From assembly GCA_038213195.1 (NCBI GenBank), contig JBBQTN010000185.1, positions 1-10,576 of the forward strand: a stretch of DNA of 10,576 bases. The letters run 5' to 3'. Made by a program: the position numbers and the translations under genes. Shown in pieces: positions 6,680-10,576 of the stretch (the first letter of the stretch is position 1; the number at the start of each line of letters is the position of its first letter). This DNA is from JAODBQ01 sp038213195. Lineage in GTDB: Bacteria; Actinomycetota; Acidimicrobiia; Acidimicrobiales; Ilumatobacteraceae. Below the pieces are notes generated by a model. The model saw only the letters and a list, made by a program, of their open reading frames with translations, was not told the origin of the DNA and searched no databases.

Positions 6680-6799
6680 ATGGAACTAACCGGAACGCAG
6701 GAGCCCGAACGCGGAGCGCTGTGGACGGTCGAGTCCGTACCAGTCAGGTGCATCGACGAACGATGCCGTCAGCGCAGTGGAGACAGCCATGTCGAATGA
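6680..6799 (+). CDS. Possible 39-residue leader peptide overlapping the nitroreductase start
   Basis: An ATG lies nine bases after the -10 box, nearly at the predicted transcript start. The frame encodes 39 residues (starting MELTGTQEPE, with a CIDERC segment) and stops at 6797-6799, eleven bases inside the next gene, which would allow translational coupling. No homology is recognised and there is no ribosome site. It is equally possible that this is an untranslated leader. Confidence 0.25.
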   Translation: MELTGTQEPERGALWTVESVPVRCIDERCRQRSGDSHVE

Positions 6800-7226
6800 G
6801 TACATCCCGAGTCCATGGGACTGGGTCAGCAACCAGGTCGACGAGTACGAAGCCTCGGGAGGCACGCGCGCCAACACCCTGAGCGACACTGACATGCCGA
6901 TCATCGTGGTGACGAACAAGGGTGCCCACACGGGCGTCGTCCGAAAGACGCCGCTCATGCGAGTCGAGCACGACGGCGAGTACGCGTTGGTCGCGTCGAT
7001 GGGTGGCGCACCCAAGCATCCCGTGTGGTACCACAACTTGCTGGCCCATCCCGACGAGATTCTCGTGCAGGACGGACCGGAGCCGTTCGGCGTGGTGATC
7101 CGTGAGGTCACCGGCGACGAGAAGGCGACGTGGTGGGAACGGGCGGTGGCGGCGTATCCGCCGTACGCCGAGTACCAGGCGAAGACCGAGCGAGAGATCC
7201 CAGTCTTCATCGCCTCGCCGCGCTGA
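6789..7226 (+). CDS. Nitroreductase/deazaflavin (F420)-dependent oxidoreductase, Ddn family
   Basis: A 145-residue protein of the F420H2-dependent Ddn/FDOR-A group, small split-barrel enzymes that transfer hydride from reduced F420 to quinones, enones or nitro compounds. The diagnostic part is ASMGGAPKHPVWYHNLLAHPDEILVQDG (69-96), containing the GGAPK...PVWY.NL..HP cofactor-binding pattern. The preceding LMRVEHDGEYALV (57-67) is the expected barrel strand. WWERAVAAYPPYAEYQAKTEREIPV (115-139) matches the family ending. Length is typical (about 150). The ATG at 6789 is preferred because GTGGAG sits six bases upstream; the GTG at 6777 lies inside that ribosome site. F420 use restricts the host mostly to Actinobacteria. 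The gene follows the HxlR-type regulator by 153 bases and has a promoter at 6642-6670. It ends 13 bases from the convergent hydrolase. Substrate unknown. Confidence 0.92.
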   Translation: MSNEYIPSPWDWVSNQVDEYEASGGTRANTLSDTDMPIIVVTNKGAHTGVVRKTPLMRVEHDGEYALVASMGGAPKHPVWYHNLLAHPDEILVQDGPEPFGVVIREVTGDEKATWWERAVAAYPPYAEYQAKTEREIPVFIASPR

Positions 7227-7239
7227 CTCGATCACTGCG

Positions 7240-8184
7240 TCATTGCGGTCGCTGGTCGTTGGTTGGGTCGAGCGCGACCAACGGCTCGAAGAGATAGCGC
7301 TGCCACCAGGCCAACGCGTGTGTGCTGCCGAACTCGTAGCCGTCGAAGTAGATGCCGTAGTGATCGATGTCGGGGATCACGTGGTAGTCGGCGGGTATAC
7401 CATTCGCACGGATGATTTCCGCGGCCGCGCAGCCGTTTTCGGCGGGGGCAAAGAATTCCTCATTGCCTGCGTCCATGATGAGCGTCGGGATGCGCACGCG
7501 GTCGACTACTGACAGCGGGTCGAAGTGCGCCAGGTGTGCCATGAACGGGGTCCCAGACATGCTGGGCCACGGATCGACTCCCTGTGGGATGGCCGGCGCG
7601 TCACCTCGCGCGGTTTCGATGGCACGACGGCGAGCGAACTCCAACGCTGGACCACGAAGCCCGGAGATGGCCGGTACCTGCACGACGAGCGCCTTGACAC
7701 GACGATCGTCGGCAGCCTGGCGCACTGCGATCCCACCACCAAAGCTGGTTGCCCATAGACCGATGCGTTCGGTGTCGACGTTCGGCTCGCCCTCGATGTA
7801 GTCGAGCGCAGCCCTGATCCCGGCGACCCATGCGAACGGGTCGACGAGATCTCGTATCGGGCGTACCTCCATCGGGCCCACGCCTTCGACATGATCCGTG
7901 CGGTCGACTTGCTGCAGTCGTGCGTCAGAGCCGAACCATGTCGCCTGGGTGAACGTCAGGGTGATCATTCCGGACGCAGCGAACAGTGCTGCGTACCGTT
8001 CGGCGGTCAGCTTGCTTCCGCCCCAGCCGTGCGCGAGTACCACCGCTGGGATCGTGTCGCTCGCGGCGAGATCGGTGGGTCGGTAGATGTCGGCATCGAG
8101 CGCGAGACCCTCGGACCAGACGATCACGGCGGTACGTCGGACGTTGTCGGGCATGACGACAGGTGGGTACTCCTTCTCAGCCAT
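7240..8184 (-). CDS. Alpha/beta hydrolase (dienelactone hydrolase/acetyl esterase-like) with A-x-S-x-G elbow
   Basis: A 314-residue hydrolase. VLAHGWGGSKL (49-59) is the oxyanion loop and LWATSFGGG (143-151) the nucleophile elbow with Ser147; the usual first Gly is Ala145, giving A-x-S-x-G. The acid position falls in AGNEEFFAP (239-247), so a Glu (242 or 243) rather than Asp may serve; the base is His275 in DIDHYGIYF. The H-Y-G-I-Y ending and overall layout match the hydrolase at 4315-5217, so both are in one subfamily. Residues 83-115 form an extra segment that probably builds a cap over the site. The start at 8184 is chosen because GGAG lies seven bases upstream and the ATG overlaps the preceding gene's stop by eight bases; the frame open to 8262 is only overlap with that gene. 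It is the second gene of a two-gene operon with the SnoaL-like protein. Confidence 0.88.
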   Translation of the reverse strand: MAEKEYPPVVMPDNVRRTAVIVWSEGLALDADIYRPTDLAASDTIPAVVLAHGWGGSKLTAERYAALFAASGMITLTFTQATWFGSDARLQQVDRTDHVEGVGPMEVRPIRDLVDPFAWVAGIRAALDYIEGEPNVDTERIGLWATSFGGGIAVRQAADDRRVKALVVQVPAISGLRGPALEFARRRAIETARGDAPAIPQGVDPWPSMSGTPFMAHLAHFDPLSVVDRVRIPTLIMDAGNEEFFAPAENGCAAAEIIRANGIPADYHVIPDIDHYGIYFDGYEFGSTHALAWWQRYLFEPLVALDPTNDQRPQ

Positions 8185-8719
8185 TTGTCGGCTCCGACGT
8201 TGCTCGCCCGTGGGCCCAAGACTCGGCGAGTGTGTCTGAAATGGTATGTGCCGCTTGGACACCGACTACCCGCCAGCCCTTCTCGGTCTTGGCGACCTCG
8301 AAGTGGTTTGCCCACCGTTGGATCTCCGTCTCGTCGGCGGCGCGGCGCGACCAGATGACTTCAACCGCTCCGCCAGTGGTGTTGTACACGTTGATCTTGC
8401 TGTCCGGCACGACCGTGTGGTCGTATCCGGCTTTTCGGAGCGAGGACTGGTTGGCATCGAGAAAGGCCAGAACGTCAGCGTCGCTGAGACACCAAAACAT
8501 GGTCCCAAGCCCGGTGACGTACATGGGTGTACCCCAGTACTCGAGGATGAACTCCGGCCCTTCGCCAGACTTTCCGCTCGATGCAGCTACCCAACGCGGC
8601 AGGTAGTCCTCAAAGAACCACTGATGGACTTCGCGATGTGTGGCCTCGATCTCCTCTTTCGAAAAGACCGTGTGCTCACCGCTCAGATCGACGGGAGGCT
8701 TCGTGTTTGGCTCATTCAT
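8177..8719 (-). CDS. SnoaL/NTF2-like protein of unknown function
   Basis: A 180-residue protein without a confidently recognised family name. Its pattern suggests the cone-shaped NTF2/SnoaL fold: an N-terminal helix with VHQWFFEDYLPRWV (31-44), a short FILEYWGTPMYV strand segment (57-68), a helix around DADVLAFLDAN (80-90), and a run of beta strands SKINVYNTTGGAVEVIWSRR (107-126), HFEVAKTEKGWRVVGVQA (139-156). The late strand pair with GWRVVG is typical of SnoaL-like domains. Such folds act as isomerases, cyclases, dehydratases or non-enzymatic ligand binders. The start at 8719 has a GAGGAG-type ribosome site four to five bases upstream. The gene is first in an operon with the hydrolase at 7240-8184, overlapping by eight bases, and is driven by the promoter at 8769-8798. 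A partnership in which one handles a ring or lactone made or opened by the other is inference. Confidence 0.75.
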   Translation of the reverse strand: MNEPNTKPPVDLSGEHTVFSKEEIEATHREVHQWFFEDYLPRWVAASSGKSGEGPEFILEYWGTPMYVTGLGTMFWCLSDADVLAFLDANQSSLRKAGYDHTVVPDSKINVYNTTGGAVEVIWSRRAADETEIQRWANHFEVAKTEKGWRVVGVQAAHTISDTLAESWAHGRATSEPTNG

Positions 8720-8768
8720 GTCGCTCCTCGATTTGTAAAGGTGTTCGACGGTGGCGATGGCGCGCTAC

Positions 8769-8798
8769 ATTAAAGGAACTTTCACGTTCCTTTGTCAA
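8769..8798 (-). promoter_or_regulatory. Strong promoter of the SnoaL-like/hydrolase operon
   Basis: On the minus strand: -35 TTGACA (8798-8793, perfect), 18-base spacer, -10 TTTAAT (8774-8769, five of six). Predicted start near 8762, giving a leader of about 43 bases before 8719. Almost the whole spacer is filled by an inverted repeat (8772-8793), the usual arrangement for tight repression. Confidence 0.75.
8772..8793. promoter_or_regulatory. Operator: perfect 8+8 inverted repeat AAAGGAAC-N6-GTTCCTTT
   Basis: Arms at 8772-8779 and 8786-8793 are exact reverse complements with a six-base spacer (TTTCAC). It overlaps the last -35 base and spans the spacer into the -10 box. It is unrelated to the GGTAACA motif at 4288 and 5260. 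The regulator is not identified: TetR, LacI or another dimeric repressor would fit, and neither regulator gene in the window is adjacent. Confidence 0.65.
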
Positions 8799-8825
8799 GT
8801 AGTTTCACACGCTTTCCGGTGTCTC

Positions 8826-8856
8826 GGCGAGAAAGGCTCGCCCAGCCGTCGTCGGC
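8826..8856 (-). terminator. Tandem hairpins after the acyl-CoA synthetase gene
   Basis: Reading the minus strand past the synthetase stop (8863), first comes a four-pair hairpin GCCG-N4-CGGC (8856-8845), then a six-pair hairpin GGCGAG-N5-CTCGCC (8842-8826). Neither has a T-run. They separate the synthetase transcript from the promoter at 8798, so a terminator role is plausible. Confidence 0.45.
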
Positions 8857-8862
8857 GGAACT

Positions 8863-10332
8863 TCATTCGGGTTCCTGTGTGGCCGACAGATGGGTCGCCC
8901 GTAACGCTCTCTTGTCGATCTTGCCGACGGCGTTGGTGGGAATCGAATCCACCACGATGATCAGGGTCGGCCGTTTATAGCGGCTGAGGGCGTCCGCGCA
9001 TCGGTGTGTGAGGGCCTCGACGTCGATGGTCCGGCCGGGCCGTGGCTGCACGTAGGCGACCACGACCTCACCCCAGGTCTCGTCGGGCGCACCGATCACT
9101 GCCGCTTCGAGCACAGTTGGGTCGGCCGTCAAGACATCCTCGATCTCCTTGGGGTAGATGTTCTCGCCGCCTCGGATGATCATGTCCTTCGAGCGTCCGA
9201 CAATCGTCAGGTAGCCGTCGGCGTCGAGGCAGCCCAGATCGCCGGTGTGGAGCCATCCATCGATCACGGTCGCGGCCGTTTCCTCGGGTCGATTGAGGTA
9301 GCCGCGCATCACGTTGGGCCCTCGAACGACGACCTCACCATCGACACCCGTAGGCAGGATCGCGCCGACGTCGGACATGATGCACACCTCCTGGCCAGGC
9401 AGCGCGACCCCGACGGTTCCGACCTTACGAGGGCCCGCCATCGGGTTGACCGTGGAGGCGCAGGTGCCTTCCGATAGCCCGTAACCCTCGAGGACCGGCG
9501 TGTCGAAGCGGCGCTCGGCGCGATCCAGCAGATCTGCCGAGGCCGGCGCAGCGCCGCAGACGATGAAGCGCAGCGACGAGGTGTCGATGGGGGCGTCGTC
9601 TGGCAGGGTAGTGAGCATCGAAAGGATCGTCGGGACAACACTCACAAAGGTCGCGCGTTGTTCGTGTACGACGGGGAAGAAGGACTGGGGATCGAATCGG
9701 TCCGACACATGCACGCTGCCGCCGGCAAGCAGCGGCGAGATGACACTGACTACGAGACCGTTGACGTGGAACAGCGGCAGGATCAGCAGACATCGGTCTT
9801 CGGCGCCCAGCTCGAGCGCCTCGACGATCATGGCGGCCATGTGGTTGACGTTGGCGTGGTCAAGCATGACGCCCTTGGGTGTGCCAGTGGTACCACTGGT
9901 GTAGATAAGCAACGCGAGCGCCGAGGAGTCCTCATGGGCGGCGACTGTTGCGCCCACGTGATCACGGCCCACCGCGTCCACGTCGAGGGTCACGACCCCG
10001 TCGATCCGCATGCCGTCCTCGACGACGACGACACACGCCTCGGCGTCGAGCACCTGTCGCTGCACCTCGCCCGGCGTGAGTGCCGGGTTGACTGGCGTCA
10101 CCGAGGCACCAAGGCGCCATGCCGCGAAGAGCAGCACGATGAGCTCGCTGCGGTTCGTCAGGCGGACCGCGACCACGTCCCTGGGTCCCACACCGGCCTC
10201 GGCGAGGTGCGCGGCGCAGGCTTGGACGCGGGACAACAGGTCATGGTTCGTGAGCGACTCGCGACTGTCGGAGACGGCAGGGTCATCTGGATGTGTCAGT
10301 GCCCGACGATCTGGCAGTGAGGCGAGTTGCAT
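8863..10332 (-). CDS. Class I adenylate-forming acyl-CoA synthetase (AMP-dependent CoA ligase)
   Basis: A 489-residue ATP-dependent ligase that forms an acyl-AMP and then an acyl-CoA. Core motifs are in order: the P-loop IYTSGTTGTPKGVML (143-157), LPLFHVNGL (185-193), GYGLSEGT (283-290), TGDLG (363-367), GRSKDMIIRGGENIYPKEIE (379-398, hinge and CoA site), and the catalytic Lys471 in NAVGKIDKRAL. The full two-domain ANL architecture is intact. Length (about 490) is in the range of medium/short-chain and aryl-CoA ligases and below that of classical long-chain enzymes (about 560 and more). The start at 10332 follows AAGGAG at four bases; the open frame to 10368 lacks homology and a ribosome site. 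It is divergent from the MBL-fold gene at 10423. It probably activates the carboxylate that feeds the crotonase (inference); the acid cannot be deduced. Confidence 0.93.
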   Translation of the reverse strand: MQLASLPDRRALTHPDDPAVSDSRESLTNHDLLSRVQACAAHLAEAGVGPRDVVAVRLTNRSELIVLLFAAWRLGASVTPVNPALTPGEVQRQVLDAEACVVVVEDGMRIDGVVTLDVDAVGRDHVGATVAAHEDSSALALLIYTSGTTGTPKGVMLDHANVNHMAAMIVEALELGAEDRCLLILPLFHVNGLVVSVISPLLAGGSVHVSDRFDPQSFFPVVHEQRATFVSVVPTILSMLTTLPDDAPIDTSSLRFIVCGAAPASADLLDRAERRFDTPVLEGYGLSEGTCASTVNPMAGPRKVGTVGVALPGQEVCIMSDVGAILPTGVDGEVVVRGPNVMRGYLNRPEETAATVIDGWLHTGDLGCLDADGYLTIVGRSKDMIIRGGENIYPKEIEDVLTADPTVLEAAVIGAPDETWGEVVVAYVQPRPGRTIDVEALTHRCADALSRYKRPTLIIVVDSIPTNAVGKIDKRALRATHLSATQEPE

Positions 10333-10422
10333 GGTTCTCCTTCGGTCTATGATGACTGAGGTAATCACACTACGCCTCTGTCTTTCATGTGGAGACTATG
10401 GGCGGCGAGAAGGGAAGAATCC
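10333..10422. promoter_or_regulatory. Divergent intergenic region between CoA synthetase and MBL gene
   Basis: This 90-base gap must hold promoters for both flanking genes. On the minus strand TAGTGT (10372-10367) could be a -10 box, but its -35 match is poor; no clear box was found for the plus strand. The region has ribosome sites at both ends and no convincing palindrome beyond TGAT...ATCA around 10350-10366. Confidence 0.4.
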
Positions 10423-10576
10423 ATGACCGATCTGCGCTATGAAGTCCTCGTCGTTGACGGTGTCGAACGTCAACGTGACCTGAAGATGCCCGACGGCAGT
10501 CCGATCATCTCGTCGCCCTGCGCTTCGACTCTGATTCTCGGCGAGGAGGGCGCAGTACTGGTCGATCCCGCGTTCA
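10423..10576 (+). CDS. MBL-fold metallo-hydrolase, N-terminal part (cut by window end)
   Basis: Only the first 51 codons are present. The translation starts MTDLRYEVLVVDG and reaches SPCASTLILGEEGAVLVDPAF, in which S-T-L-I-L-G-x-x-G-x-V-L-V-D-P is the usual opening strand pair of metallo-beta-lactamase-fold hydrolases of the glyoxalase II/lactonase type. The metal-binding HxHxDH motif would lie beyond the window edge, so catalytic competence cannot be judged. The ATG at 10423 has AAGGGA about nine bases upstream. The gene is divergent from the acyl-CoA synthetase with a 90-base gap, suggesting shared control and a role in the same pathway, such as thioester or lactone hydrolysis (inference). 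Confidence 0.75.
   Translation, partial: MTDLRYEVLVVDGVERQRDLKMPDGSPIISSPCASTLILGEEGAVLVDPAF

Overview
The window looks like chromosomal DNA of a GC-rich actinobacterium, probably a mycobacterium, Rhodococcus, Nocardia or relative. The clues are the high GC content, GC-biased third codon positions, a deazaflavin (F420)-dependent nitroreductase of the Ddn family, a TetR regulator with a WHG-type ligand domain, and two start codons placed directly behind TAnnnT -10 boxes (leaderless-style genes). No rRNA, tRNA, CRISPR array, insertion sequence or phage gene was seen. Genes cover nearly everything, and no gene-free stretch exceeds 300 bases.

Layout. (1) 2-2388, plus strand: the 3' part of a molybdenum hydroxylase large subunit, overlapping by one base an FMN-type nitroreductase. 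(2) 2429-4248, minus strand: a crotonase-fold enoyl-CoA hydratase/isomerase followed, with an ATGA overlap, by an alpha/beta hydrolase. (3) 4315-5217, plus strand: a second alpha/beta hydrolase, divergent from (2). The 66-base gap and the first bases of this hydrolase gene hold two overlapping, oppositely oriented promoters and symmetric operator-like elements. (4) 5366-6040, plus strand: a TetR/AcrR regulator whose upstream region repeats 11 of 15 bases of one of those elements; a strong hairpin follows the gene. (5) 6120-7226, plus strand: an HxlR/MarR-like regulator with a Cys cluster, then the F420-dependent nitroreductase-family protein with its own promoter. (6) 8719-7240, minus strand: a SnoaL/NTF2-like protein and a third alpha/beta hydrolase with an atypical nucleophile elbow, overlapping by 8 bases. 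Their promoter has a near-consensus -35 and -10 and a perfect 8+8 inverted repeat in the spacer. (7) 10332-8863, minus strand: an acyl-CoA synthetase, divergent from the start of an MBL-fold hydrolase (10423 to the window end).

Taken together this is an accessory catabolic region for an organic acid, ester, lactone or ring compound: carboxylate activation to a CoA thioester, hydration or C-C/C=C chemistry by the crotonase, hydrolysis by several serine hydrolases and an MBL enzyme, and redox steps by molybdenum, flavin and F420 enzymes. The substrate cannot be read from the sequence. No acyl-CoA dehydrogenase or thiolase is present, so any pathway is incomplete here. The most distinctive signals are regulatory: the shared motif linking the TetR gene to the divergent hydrolase/crotonase promoters, and the palindrome inside the strong promoter at 8769-8798.
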